Positions 17,946 to 26,631 of a DNA stretch of 56,037 nucleotides are shown here, piece after piece. This DNA is from Aquabacterium parvum. Its GTDB lineage: Bacteria; Pseudomonadota; Gammaproteobacteria; Burkholderiales; Burkholderiaceae_C. A program made the translations under genes and the position numbers. The stretch is taken from contig NZ_LFRI01000330.1 of NCBI RefSeq assembly GCF_001447195.1, positions 1 to 56,037 on the forward strand, given 5' to 3'. The notes below the pieces were generated by a model. The model made no database searches, was not told the DNA's origin, and was given only the letters and a program-made list of their open reading frames with translations. Position 1 is the stretch's first letter; each line of letters starts with the position of its first letter.

Positions 17946-18509
17946 TCAGGCGGGCCATGGCGTGCAACGCACGGCATCGCCCACGCGGATGGCCCCACCT
18001 TGCAACACCCGTGCCGTCATGCCGCCATGGCCGCGCATGGCGTTGTGGCCGCCCGGACCCAGCAGCGCTTCCATGCGTGAGCACGGGTCGCAGGGGCCGG
18101 TGAGCTCGAGCACGGCGTCGTCGCCCAGGTGCAGCACCAGGCGCTGGTCCTTGAACAGGCTGCGTGCGGCCACGAGGTTCAGGCCCGAGATGACCAGGTT
18201 GCGGCGCAGGTCGGCGGCATCGACTTGCGCGAGCCCACTCAGCGCTGCGATCACGGGCAGGTGTTCCGCCTGGATCAGCGTGACCTGGCGTTTGCCGCCG
18301 CCTGGGCGACTGGGTGCGCGAGCGGCGCTGCGGTCACCCACCAAGCCACGGTCGGCGATCAACTCCGCCACGTCCACCGTGCGAACGGGCGCCAGCCGCG
18401 CGGGGCGCAGGTGGATGGCCTCGATGCGTCCGGCGCGCGGAAAACGCGATCCGAGGTCTCGCAGCGAGGTGACGGCGGTGGCGGTGTCGGGCAGTTGGAG
18501 CTGGGTCAT
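17946..18509 (-). CDS. MOSC-domain protein
   Basis: A 187-residue protein with a MOSC domain, the sulfur-carrier fold of molybdenum-cofactor sulfurases and of YiiM-like proteins. The conserved cysteine region is [32 protein letters not shown] near the C-terminus. [11 protein letters not shown] and GLNLVAARS are also family-like. The start is taken at the ATG at 18509; the open frame extends upstream to 18683, but that part overlaps the divergent DUF1415 gene and shows no domain. A role in metal-sulfur chemistry is inferred from the fold only. Confidence 0.85.
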   Translation of the reverse strand: MTQLQLPDTATAVTSLRDLGSRFPRAGRIEAIHLRPARLAPVRTVDVAELIADRGLVGDRSAARAPSRPGGGKRQVTLIQAEHLPVIAALSGLAQVDAADLRRNLVISGLNLVAARSLFKDQRLVLHLGDDAVLELTGPCDPCSRMEALLGPGGHNAMRGHGGMTARVLQGGAIRVGDAVRCTPWPA

Positions 18510-18584
18510 GGTGGGCGAAGGCAGATGGCGCGTTCTGGTCGAGGTCTCGCCCAGCCCATCAGTCGACTCGGCGACAATGCGGGC

Positions 18585-19130
18585 ATGCAGATCGACCATG
18601 ACGCCATCATCCACGATACCCGCCGCTGGCTGGAGAAAGCCGTCATCGGCTTGAACCTGTGTCCGTTCGCCAAGGGCGTGCACGTCAAAGGGCAGATCCG
18701 CTGGCGCGTGTCAGACGCCCAGACACCAGAAGCCCTGGCCCAGGACCTGGCCGATGAGCTGGCCTTCCTGCGCGATGCCGACCCTGAGGAGGTCGACACG
18801 ACCTTGCTGATGCATCCTGGCGTGCTGCAGGACTTCCTCGATTACAACGACTTCCTGGACGTGGCCGATGCGGTGTTGGCCGACATGGGCCTGGAGGGCG
18901 AGTTGCAGATCGCGAGCTTTCATCCGCAATACCAGTTCGCTGGCACCGATGCCGATGACCTCGGCAACCTGAGCAACCGATCACCACACCCGACGCTGCA
19001 CCTCATCCGAGAGGCCAGCCTGGACCGCGCGGTGGAAGCCTTTCCCGAGGCGGACTCGATCTACGAAGAGAACATCCGCACGCTCGAGCGACTGGGCAAG
19101 GCTGGCTGGCAGCAGCTTTGGAAGGATTGA
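18585..19130 (+). CDS. DUF1415 family protein
   Basis: A 181-residue conserved protein of unknown function found widely in proteobacteria. Characteristic stretches are [21 protein letters not shown] near the N-terminus, [35 protein letters not shown] in the middle, and [16 protein letters not shown] near the C-terminus. The ATG at 18585 gives the usual length; the frame is open well upstream but only as antisense of the MOSC gene. It is divergent from the MOSC gene and stands alone. Confidence 0.88.
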   Translation: MQIDHDAIIHDTRRWLEKAVIGLNLCPFAKGVHVKGQIRWRVSDAQTPEALAQDLADELAFLRDADPEEVDTTLLMHPGVLQDFLDYNDFLDVADAVLADMGLEGELQIASFHPQYQFAGTDADDLGNLSNRSPHPTLHLIREASLDRAVEAFPEADSIYEENIRTLERLGKAGWQQLWKD

Positions 19131-19190
19131 AGCGCGCGGTGCCTGGGCCAAAGGTCCCCAGCGAGGCCCGGTGTGTTTTCAACCAGCGGC

Positions 19191-20042
19191 TCAGCGAGGA
19201 TGGCCCGGTTTTTCGCTCTCGTGCCAGCGCCCCAGCACACGTCGCCCCAGCGCCGTGATCAAGGCAAACATCGCGATGCCGGTGACCGAGATCAGCACCA
19301 GCGCCGCGAACATGCGCGGGATGTCGAGCTGATAGCCCGATTGCAGGATCTGGTACGCCAGGCCTGAGGCTGTGCCTCCTGTGCCGGCCACGAACTCGGC
19401 CACCACCGCGCCGATCAGCGCCAGCCCACCGGCGATGCGCCAGCCTGTGAACACATGGGGCAGGGCAGATGGCACGCGCAGCTGCCACAGCGTTTGCCAC
19501 CGAGAGGCACCGCGCAGCTCGAAGTAGGCCAGCAGGCCTGGCGACACGCTGCGCAGCCCTTGCGTGGTGTTGGCGATGACGGGGAACAGCGCCACCAGCG
19601 TCGCGCAGATCACCAGCGACCAGGTCGCGTCCTGAACCCAGATGATGATCAGCGGCGCGATGGCCACGATGGGCGTGACCTGCAGCAGCACCGCATACGG
19701 AAAGAAGGCTGCTTCGATCCAGCGGCTTTGCACGAACACAAAGGCGGTGAGCGAACCCAGGACGATCGCGCACAGCAGGGCCAACGCGGTCACCTTCAAC
19801 GTGGTCCACCAAGCGGGGGCCAGCAAGTGCCAGTCAGCCAGGAGCTTGCGAGCGATCTCGCTGGGGGCGGGCACCAGGTAGGCGGGCACCTCGGCGAGGG
19901 TGACCCAAACCTGCCAGATCAACACGAGCAGGATCGCCACGAGCCAAGGCATGGCCCGCACCAGGCGCGATGCGAGTTGCGGCTTGGCCGCAGAGCTTGG
20001 ATGTGTGCCCGAAGGCGTCTGGCTCATGGTGTCACCGACCAT
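19191..20042 (-). CDS. ABC transporter permease (NMT1/ThiX-like)
   Basis: A 283-residue inner-membrane permease of the binding-protein-dependent type. Five to six hydrophobic segments are visible, with the EAA-loop equivalent (ELRGASRWQTLWQLRVPSALPHVFTGWRIAGGLALIGAVVAEF) at about residues 175-215. It is the last gene of a binding protein, ATPase, permease operon, the arrangement of HMP/thiamine-precursor, nitrate, taurine and sulfonate importers. An ATG at 20042 overlaps the ATPase end by 11 bp; an ATG at 20027, 4 bp after the ATPase stop, is equally possible. Confidence 0.9.
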   Translation of the reverse strand: MVGDTMSQTPSGTHPSSAAKPQLASRLVRAMPWLVAILLVLIWQVWVTLAEVPAYLVPAPSEIARKLLADWHLLAPAWWTTLKVTALALLCAIVLGSLTAFVFVQSRWIEAAFFPYAVLLQVTPIVAIAPLIIIWVQDATWSLVICATLVALFPVIANTTQGLRSVSPGLLAYFELRGASRWQTLWQLRVPSALPHVFTGWRIAGGLALIGAVVAEFVAGTGGTASGLAYQILQSGYQLDIPRMFAALVLISVTGIAMFALITALGRRVLGRWHESEKPGHPR

Positions 20043-20862
20043 TTCGCAGCTTGCCTTGCCGGGGCGACGCGGCGTTCACCGAAGCCACCGGATCCTTCAC
20101 GCTGACCTCGGCCAGAGCGCTTTGCAGGGCGCGCAGACGCTGATTGAAATCGACGCTGGTGCGATGATGCTCTGGCCGGGGCCAGGGCTGTTGGGCACTG
20201 TCTTCGAACACGATCCGCCCAGGGCGGGAGCCCATGACGCAGGCCCGCGTACCCAGGTAGGCCGCTTCGGCCAGGCTGTGGGTCACGAAGACCACGGTGA
20301 GCCCGCCTTGTGCCCAGATCGACAGCAACTCGTCGTCCAGCTTGTGACGGGTGATCTCGTCGAGCGCCCCGAAGGGCTCGTCGAGCAACAGGATGGCCGG
20401 CTGCGTGATCAAGCCTCGCGCGATGGACACCCGCATCTGCATGCCGCCTGACAGCTCGTGAGGCAGGGCCTGCGCAAAAGCCTCCAAGCCCACCAGGTGC
20501 ACGGCCGCAGCGACCCGTTCTGAGCGTTCGTGGGCAGGCACCCCAGCGAGCTTGAGCGGCAGCCCGACGTTGTCTGCGACGCTGGCCCAGGGCATCAGGG
20601 TTGGGTCCTGGAAGACGAAGGACAGCTGTTGGCGAGCTCCCGCCTGTCGGGGGTCTTGCCCTGCCACGCTGACTTGACCCGAGCTGGGCTGCCACAGTCC
20701 TGAGATGAGCTTGAGCAGCGAGCTTTTGCCGCAGCCTGATGGGCCGACCAGGCACAGGAACTCGCCCTGGGCGATCTGCAGGCTCACCTGGTCGAGCGCC
20801 TGCAGGCCACCAGCGTGGCGCAAGCCGACCTGCCGCAACTCGACCGCGAACGGGGCGCTCAA
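20032..20862 (-). CDS. ABC transporter ATP-binding protein (NMT1/ThiZ-like importer)
   Basis: A 276-residue ATPase driving import through the neighbouring permease. Walker A is GPSGCGKSS (about residues 40-48), the Q-loop is FVFQDPTLMPW, the ABC signature is LSGGMQMR, Walker B is ILLLDEPFGALD, and the H-loop is VFVTHSLAEAA. The sequence resembles the SsuB/TauB/ThiZ class. Its ATG at 20862 overlaps the stop of the upstream binding-protein gene by 4 bp (ATGA), so translation is probably coupled. Confidence 0.94.
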   Translation of the reverse strand: MSAPFAVELRQVGLRHAGGLQALDQVSLQIAQGEFLCLVGPSGCGKSSLLKLISGLWQPSSGQVSVAGQDPRQAGARQQLSFVFQDPTLMPWASVADNVGLPLKLAGVPAHERSERVAAAVHLVGLEAFAQALPHELSGGMQMRVSIARGLITQPAILLLDEPFGALDEITRHKLDDELLSIWAQGGLTVVFVTHSLAEAAYLGTRACVMGSRPGRIVFEDSAQQPWPRPEHHRTSVDFNQRLRALQSALAEVSVKDPVASVNAASPRQGKLRNGR

Positions 20863-21854
20863 GGCTTGACCTGCACCTGGCGGATGAGGCGGGTGGTGTA
20901 GGTCTTGCGCACGTCCACCTTGGCCGGGTCGATCAGCTTGTGCTGCACCAGCATGTCGAAGGTGCGCTTCATGCGCTCGTCGGTGATGGTGCCGATGCCT
21001 TGCGAAGCGGCGTCGCCACCGAGCACGATGCCGTGCGATTTGATCAGCGCGATGGACTGCGCGATGACGTCGTCCGTCATGTTGGGGTTGTCGCGCTTGA
21101 TGAGGGCGTTGGCCGCTTTGGGGTCACCCTGCAGGTAACGCTTCCAGCCTTCGGCCGAGGCCTTGAGGAAGGCCGTGACCGCTTGCGGGCGCTGCTCGAT
21201 GGTGCGCTGCAGGCACACGACGGAGCCGGCGTAAGGCGGCCAGCCCTGGTCGGCCATCAGGAAGACCTTGGGCTTGATGCCTGACGCTTTTTCGATGCTG
21301 TAAGGCTCGGAGGTCAGGTAGCCCTGTTGGGCGATGCGCTTGTCGGCCAGGAAGGGTTGGATGTTGAAGGTGTAGGGGCGCACCTGTGCATCGGTGAAGC
21401 CGTGGCGGGCCTTCAGCCAGGGCCAGTAGGTGACCTGGCCGACCTGGCCGATCAGCAGCGTGCGGTCTTTGAGGTCTTCGACGCGCTGCACGTCAGGGTG
21501 GGCAATCAGCACCAGCGGGTCCTTCTGAGCGAAGGCCGCGACGGTGACGGCCTGCACGCCTTGCTCCCAGGCTTTCATGGTCTGCACGTCGAAGCCCATG
21601 ATGCAGTCGGCCTGACCAGCCGCCAGCAATTGCACCAGGTTGACCTGTGGGCCGCCCATGCGGATGGTGACGTCCAGGCCGGCTTGCTTGTAGAGGCCCT
21701 GTGCCTGCGCCTGGTAGAAGCCGCCGTGCTCGGCCTGTGCGAACCAGTCGGTCAGGAAGACGAATTTTTCAGTGGCTTGCGCACAGGGGCTGATGAAAGC
21801 GAAGGCGAGGGCCAGGCTGCCAAGCAGGCGGCGCTGGAGCGATGCGATGCGCAT
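20859..21854 (-). CDS. ABC transporter substrate-binding protein (ThiY/NMT1 type)
   Basis: A 331-residue periplasmic binding protein. The start at ATG 21854 (GGAGTCCCC just upstream) gives a Sec signal with basic MRIASLQRR, a hydrophobic core and cleavage near CAQA/TEK. The mature N-terminus FLTDWFAQAEHGGFYQAQAQGLYKQAGLDVTIRMGGPQVN follows the ThiY/NMT1 pattern for pyrimidine (HMP or formylaminopyrimidine) binding proteins. The middle has GQADCIMGFDVQTMKAWEQG. No thiamine-pyrophosphate riboswitch is seen in the 5' region, so thiamine-precursor specificity is unproven; other N-containing ligands are possible. Confidence 0.88.
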   Translation of the reverse strand: MRIASLQRRLLGSLALAFAFISPCAQATEKFVFLTDWFAQAEHGGFYQAQAQGLYKQAGLDVTIRMGGPQVNLVQLLAAGQADCIMGFDVQTMKAWEQGVQAVTVAAFAQKDPLVLIAHPDVQRVEDLKDRTLLIGQVGQVTYWPWLKARHGFTDAQVRPYTFNIQPFLADKRIAQQGYLTSEPYSIEKASGIKPKVFLMADQGWPPYAGSVVCLQRTIEQRPQAVTAFLKASAEGWKRYLQGDPKAANALIKRDNPNMTDDVIAQSIALIKSHGIVLGGDAASQGIGTITDERMKRTFDMLVQHKLIDPAKVDVRKTYTTRLIRQVQVKP

Positions 21855-21978
21855 GGGGACTCCGAGCTTGAGGGGGTGGGACCGGAACTGAGGGGGTGTG
21901 CGTCGGATTTTCGCCTGATGCAACGCCGAGGGTGGGTCCTACAATTCGAATGTTATCTGTGCATTGCTGAAAGAATTT

Positions 21979-22827
21979 GTGTCTGAACGTCTCTTCGTGC
22001 TCATGCAGCATGTGCTGCCCAAGAAGGCGCTGACCTCGTTGGCGGGCTTTGGTGCCTCGCTCCGCGGAGGCGCCTTGACCACCGCCTTCATCCGCTGGTT
22101 CATCGGACGCTACGGCGTCAACATGGCCGAGGCCGCGCAACCCGATCCTGCGGCTTACCCGAGCTTCAACGAGTTCTTCACGCGGCCCCTCAAGGCCGGC
22201 GCGCGCCCCCTGGCGAAGGCCGACTGGGTGTCGCCCGTGGACGGCGCCATCAGCCAGTTGGGCCCGATTGACCGCGACCAGGTCTTCCAGGCCAAGGGCC
22301 ACAGCTATTCGACCACCGCGCTGGTCGGGGGCGACCGCACCTTGGCAGCCCAGTTCGAGAACGGCCACTTCGCCACGCTCTACCTCAGTCCCAAGGACTA
22401 CCACCGCATCCACATGCCGTGTGACGGGCGCCTCACGCGCATGATCCACGTGCCCGGCGAGCTGTTCTCGGTGAACCCTGCGACGGCTCGGGGCGTGCCC
22501 GGCCTGTTCGCGCGCAACGAGCGCGTGGTCTGCGTGTTCGAGACGCCACATGGCCCCATGGTGCTCACGCTGGTGGGCGCCACCGTCGTCGGCAGCATGG
22601 CCACGACCTGGCACGGTGTGGTGAATCCGCCGCGCCCTGGGCATGTGCGCGAGTGGACATATCACGATCAGGTCATCGAGTTCAAGCAAGGTGACGAGAT
22701 GGGCCGCTTCCTGCTGGGCTCGACCGTCGTGATGCTGTTCCCCAAGGGGCCTTTGTCCTTCATGCCCGACTGGCAGACCGAACGTGCCATCCGCATGGGC
22801 GAAGCCATGGCGCGACGCCAGGCCTGA
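21979..22827 (+). CDS. psd: Phosphatidylserine decarboxylase proenzyme
   Basis: Makes phosphatidylethanolamine from phosphatidylserine at the inner membrane; it self-cleaves to form a pyruvoyl group. The self-cleavage motif LGST occurs in FLLGSTVVMLFP near the C-terminus, with the catalytic-triad regions SPVDGAISQLG and LSPKDYHRIHMPCDG. I take GTG at 21979 (VSERLFVLMQHVLPKKALT, 282 residues), which aligns with the family start; TTG at 21964 is in frame and also possible. A TACAAT at 21940-21945 could be its -10 box. The ABC operon is divergent. Confidence 0.93.
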   Translation: MSERLFVLMQHVLPKKALTSLAGFGASLRGGALTTAFIRWFIGRYGVNMAEAAQPDPAAYPSFNEFFTRPLKAGARPLAKADWVSPVDGAISQLGPIDRDQVFQAKGHSYSTTALVGGDRTLAAQFENGHFATLYLSPKDYHRIHMPCDGRLTRMIHVPGELFSVNPATARGVPGLFARNERVVCVFETPHGPMVLTLVGATVVGSMATTWHGVVNPPRPGHVREWTYHDQVIEFKQGDEMGRFLLGSTVVMLFPKGPLSFMPDWQTERAIRMGEAMARRQA

Positions 22828-22860
22828 TCGTTCAACTGATCTCCCCATTCAAGGAATCCG

Positions 22861-23660
22861 ATGTCTCGTCAATCTTCCGGTTTTTCGTCTGGCCTGGCCC
22901 TGGTGGGGCTCGTCGGTGTGCTGGTGCAGCGTTGCCTGGCAGCTTTCTGACGCGCAACGTGTACGCAGGCGGCGATGGCGACGCCACGCTGCTCAATGGC
23001 GCCAAGGCCGAACAGCGTCAGGGCGAGCGCGAGGCCATGGCGCGCATCGAGACCTACTACTGGAAGAACCCGGCGCTCATTCAGCGCGAGGTGGCCGATG
23101 TGCTGATGGCCACCAACAGCCAGGCGCAGTACCGCATGACGGCGCGCACCGTGCTCAACCGCAACAACGCACCCAATCCGTTCGAGGTCGAGGCGCTCGA
23201 CGCACTGCAAAAAGCTTTCAAGGAGCATGGTGCCGAGGCCTTTTCCAAGTCGGGGCCGCTCGGCGGCAGTCACATGGGGCTGAAGGCCTCGCCCAATGAA
23301 TACTGGAAGGTGCAGGGCGGCCAGCTGCTTTACGCGCGTGCCGTGATCGCACAGAAGAGCTGCCTTCGTTGTCACGACACACCTGAGAGCGCACCGGACT
23401 TCCTGCGAACCAACCAGCAGTTCAACGGCGGCGGTGGGTTCGGCTACAAAGTCGGCCAGCCCATTGGCGTGATCAGCGTGAAGCTGCCTGTGCAAACGGG
23501 CCTGCAGGCTGCCAGCCAGAGCGTGCCCACGGCGGCCTGGGTGGCCCTGGGCGTGGCCGGCCTGGCGTCGATCGGTGTGGTGGTGCTTGCGTTCAAGCGT
23601 CGCCGGGACGCGGTCGAGCAGGCGCTGTCGGCGGCGGGGCCTGAGTCGCGCCTGGTGTGA
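22861..23660 (+). pseudogene. DUF3365 membrane-anchored c-type cytochrome, frameshifted near the N-terminus
   Basis: The ATG at 22861 has a good ribosome site (AAGGA) and opens a signal-anchor (MSRQSSGFSSGLALVGLVGVLV), but that frame stops at about 22950. From about 22925 the rest continues in the -1 frame: SFLTRNVYAGGDGDATLLNGAKAEQ, then a DUF3365/Tll0287-like sensor-type domain, one heme site CLRCH (23361-23375), and a C-terminal membrane helix before a basic tail. Adding one G to the GGTGCAG near 22926 restores a continuous frame reading VLVAALPGSFLTRN. This is either a sequencing error or a real one-base deletion; everything downstream is intact, which favours error or a very recent event. 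Confidence 0.82.
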
Positions 23661-24600
23661 TCGCATCCTGGCTCAGGCTGCGCTGGCTGTGAAACTCGCG
23701 TTGCTGGCCCGTGATCGGATCCGTGAAGCGAAGTGAGCGCGCCAGCAGCTGCAGGGGCTGCGAAAAGTCTGGCGCCTGATCTGCCGCCAATGCGGGTTGC
23801 AGCGTGGGGTAGATCTGGTCGTTGGCGATCGGCATGCCCAGGGCACACAGGTGCGCGCGCAGCTGGTGCTTCTGGCCTGTGCGTGGCGTGAGCCGGTAGC
23901 GGGCCCAGCGCGGGCTGTCGTCGCCATGACCGAGCAAATCGAGGGGCTCGATCAAGGTGTCCGCATTGGGCTCGCCAGGCACCTCTTGCATGGCCATGAA
24001 GTGGGCTTCGCTTTCTTGCAGGCGACTGAGGCGGCGCACAGGCCAGTCGAGGTCCGGCCGCCAAGGCGCGATGGCTTCGTAGCCCTTCTCTATCTGGTGG
24101 TCTCGAAGCAGGCTTTGGTAAGCGTGGCGCGTGTGTGGCTGGATCGTGAAGACCACCAGCCCTGCTGTCTCGCGGTCGATGCGGTGCATGGGCACCAGGG
24201 TGTCGATGCCGGTGCGGCGCTTCAGGCGCACGAGCAGCGTTTCCTGGATGTAGCGCCCCTTGGGTGTCACGGGCAGGAAATGCGGCTTGTCGGCCACCAC
24301 CAGCCACTCGTCCTGAAAGACGATGCATTCTTCGAACGGAACCCGGTGCTCGAAGGGCAGGCTGCGCCAATAGTGCAGGCGTGTCTGGGGCTTGAACGGG
24401 GCGTCGGGTGGCAAGGGCTGCCCTTGTGCGTCGAGCACCTCGCCACGTGCCATGCGTTGTGCCCAATCCTCACGCGTGACCGCCGGGATGCGATCGGCCA
24501 GGAAGTCGAGCACGCCTGGCCAAGGCCCACTCGGCGTGGCCACCGTGCTGGCGCTCACGCCATCTCGGGTGGGCAGGGGGATGCGGGCGGGGCGAGACAT
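23593..24600 (-). CDS. RluA-family RNA pseudouridine synthase
   Basis: A 335-residue enzyme isomerising specific uridines in rRNA or tRNA. The catalytic aspartate sits in VPMHRIDRETAGLVVF, and VVADKPHFLPVTPKGRYI and TGQKHQLRAHLCALGMPIANDQIYP are the other family motifs. The N-terminal 100 residues are a less conserved extension. The target base is not predictable. The ATG is at 24600. Its 3' end overlaps the convergent cytochrome gene by 68 bp, and its C-terminal tail is low-complexity Pro/Ala. Confidence 0.9.
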   Translation of the reverse strand: MSRPARIPLPTRDGVSASTVATPSGPWPGVLDFLADRIPAVTREDWAQRMARGEVLDAQGQPLPPDAPFKPQTRLHYWRSLPFEHRVPFEECIVFQDEWLVVADKPHFLPVTPKGRYIQETLLVRLKRRTGIDTLVPMHRIDRETAGLVVFTIQPHTRHAYQSLLRDHQIEKGYEAIAPWRPDLDWPVRRLSRLQESEAHFMAMQEVPGEPNADTLIEPLDLLGHGDDSPRWARYRLTPRTGQKHQLRAHLCALGMPIANDQIYPTLQPALAADQAPDFSQPLQLLARSLRFTDPITGQQREFHSQRSLSQDAITPGATQAPPPTAPARPRPGDA

Positions 24601-24649
24601 GGCGAACGGCGGGGCAGGCTCTCAGGGCTGCGAGCGCACAGCGTGACAC

Positions 24650-24677
24650 AAAAAAAGGACACCCATGGGTGTCCCTT
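24650..24677 (-). terminator. Rho-independent terminator of efp
   Basis: On the minus strand AAAGGGACACC, a CATG loop and GGTGTCC are followed by seven T residues (24656-24650). It is 36 bp after the efp stop. The GGGACACCC/GGGTGTCC stem is nearly the same as that at 13106. Confidence 0.93.
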
Positions 24678-24712
24678 TCTGGTGCCCGAGGTGGGCGAAG
24701 CCAGCTGACGGA

Positions 24713-25267
24713 TCAGACGCGCTTCTTGTACTCGTGGGTGCGGGTGTCGATTTCGATCTTGTCGCCCGATTCAACGAACAGGGGCACAGCGATCTCGAAG
24801 CCGGTGCCGACGATGCGGGCGGGCTTCATGACCTTGCCGGAGGTGTCGCCCTTGACGGCGGGCTCGGTCTCGATTTCGCGCACGACGGAGGTCGGCAGTT
24901 CAACGGAGATGGCGCGACCGTCGTAGAACACCACTTCAACGGGCATGGCGTCTTGCAGGTAGCTGATGGCGTCGCCCATGTTCTCGGCTTCGACCTCGAA
25001 CTGGTTGTATTCGGCGTCCATGAAGGCGTACATCGGGTCGGCGAAGTAGGAGTAGGTGCACTCCTTCTTCTCGAGGATGATCTGGTCCATCTTGTCGTCG
25101 GCCTTGAAGACCACTTCGGCGCCGGCGCCGTTGAGCAGGTTCTTCATCTTCATGCGGACGGTGGCAGCGCCACGGCCGCCGCGGCTGTATTCGGTCTTGA
25201 GGACGACCATCGGGTCCTTGCCCTGCATGATCACGTTGCCGGCGCGGATTTCTTGTGCGAGTTTCAT
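24713..25267 (-). CDS. efp: Elongation factor P
   Basis: A 184-residue translation factor that relieves ribosome stalling at polyproline. The tip of domain I reads [12 protein letters not shown] with arginine at position 32, the residue rhamnosylated by EarP; the lysine-modified type has Lys there. The C-terminal motif [23 protein letters not shown] (here PLFVESG) is canonical. The start is the ATG at 25267; the upstream in-frame extension has no EF-P homology. earP lies 86 bp upstream on the same strand, giving an enzyme-substrate gene pair. Confidence 0.97.
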   Translation of the reverse strand: MKLAQEIRAGNVIMQGKDPMVVLKTEYSRGGRGAATVRMKMKNLLNGAGAEVVFKADDKMDQIILEKKECTYSYFADPMYAFMDAEYNQFEVEAENMGDAISYLQDAMPVEVVFYDGRAISVELPTSVVREIETEPAVKGDTSGKVMKPARIVGTGFEIAVPLFVESGDKIEIDTRTHEYKKRV

Positions 25268-25353
25268 GGTGGATGCCCGATCTGGTCGGTTCTCAACTGT
25301 CGATTCGGTTGACTCGGAGCGCCACCCTCGTGCAGGCGGCAAAACCCCGGATT

Positions 25354-26577
25354 TTACCCTGAGCTGGTGACGAATGGGGCAGCGAAGGCCTGCAATTGCG
25401 TCACGAGGTCGGTTTGTGACCAGGCGCGCTGGCGTGCCGCCCGGCTGGCTCGGGCCCAGTCGCTGTCTGCTTGGCGCCAGTCGGGCAGGGGTGGGGGAGG
25501 GCTTGACTCGCCACACAAAAGCGCTGAACCGGTCGCTACCTCGTCGCTTTCAGACGGCCCTGTGGGCAGCCGGTTGAAATGCTGCCATGCGGCGCGCAAG
25601 GCCGAAGAAAGTGGCCCTCCAGTGTCCTGGAGCCAGTGGTCGAGGAAGGCCGCGAGCTTGTCCGCGTGCACCCCGTCGTCCTGAGGGTAGATGTGCCAGA
25701 TGTGAGGTTTCCCGGCCCACAGGGCCCTCACCGCAGAGTCCTCGCCCCTGACGATGTTGAGGTGGCAGGCCCAAAGCAGCTTGTCGAACTCGGGCTGGGG
25801 CAGAGCGGGGAGCTCGTGAAGGATCAAAGCCTTCTGATGCGCGCTGCTCGCGGTGGTCAGCCATGCCTGGGCCAGCCGGGTGGCGTGGCCAGGCGTCAGC
25901 AAAACGCGGGTTGCACTCGCGTGTGACAGGGCCTCTTCGGCCATCGCGCCCAGCCACTCGCCCAACGGTGCCGTCGCGTAGCAGAACACCGACACCAGGC
26001 GACAGTCGCTGGTCGCGGGCACGCCCAGGTGTCGCAACCACGCCAGTCGGGCCTCTTCGGTGAAGGCGCGCTGGCGGTCGGCCAGGTCGGCTTCTCGCAG
26101 CAGGCCGCCGGTGCGTGGCGTGAAGCCGGGGTAGAAGAAGTGCTTGCGCAAACCTGCTGCCGGGCCGCTGAACACGGGCGACTGCAGGCCATGGCTGCGC
26201 TCCACGTACGCTTGGGCGCTGAGGTATTCCAGGTTGATCCAGGCTGGCGGCGAGGGGCGGTTCATGCGTGCCAGGAAGGGCTCAGGGGGATCGCAACCGA
26301 AGGCCTCGACCACGACGTCGCCCGGCTCGGGCACGAGCTCTGCGCACTCGGCGTGGGCCCAGCGGTGCACGGTGATGCCAGGGTGCCCTGCGCCCACCTC
26401 GCGTCCGGTTTCGTCCAGTGACCAGGTCACTTCTGGCGCCATCCAGTTCAGCGCGGCAGCATCGTCCACCCACAGGCGCACGTGCTGGCCACGCGCCGCC
26501 AGGTCGGCCGAGAGCCGCCAGCACACGCCGATGTCACCGAAGTTGTCGATCACGCGACAGAACACATCCCAAAGCAT
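25354..26577 (-). CDS. earP: EF-P arginine rhamnosyltransferase
   Basis: Transfers rhamnose from dTDP-rhamnose to Arg32 of EF-P. The 407-residue GT-B-fold protein begins [23 protein letters not shown], containing the conserved aspartates of the active site. The nucleotide-sugar site is [35 protein letters not shown] near residues 295-330. The frame stays open upstream to 28200, but that stretch is antisense to uvrC; the ATG at 26577 matches the family start. uvrC is divergent, 54 bp away. There is a low-complexity insert ([10 protein letters not shown]) near the C-terminus. Confidence 0.93.
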   Translation of the reverse strand: MLWDVFCRVIDNFGDIGVCWRLSADLAARGQHVRLWVDDAAALNWMAPEVTWSLDETGREVGAGHPGITVHRWAHAECAELVPEPGDVVVEAFGCDPPEPFLARMNRPSPPAWINLEYLSAQAYVERSHGLQSPVFSGPAAGLRKHFFYPGFTPRTGGLLREADLADRQRAFTEEARLAWLRHLGVPATSDCRLVSVFCYATAPLGEWLGAMAEEALSHASATRVLLTPGHATRLAQAWLTTASSAHQKALILHELPALPQPEFDKLLWACHLNIVRGEDSAVRALWAGKPHIWHIYPQDDGVHADKLAAFLDHWLQDTGGPLSSALRAAWQHFNRLPTGPSESDEVATGSALLCGESSPPPPLPDWRQADSDWARASRAARQRAWSQTDLVTQLQAFAAPFVTSSG

Positions 26578-26631
26578 GGGCGGGATTATCGCCAGCGGCC
26601 GGGTGGCGTTCCTTGGCAGACAATCCGGGCC

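Noticed and set aside
21855..21978. TPP riboswitch before the ThiY-like transporter genes
   Set aside because: Neither CTGAGA nor the ACCTGA-type core occurs on the minus strand of the interval.
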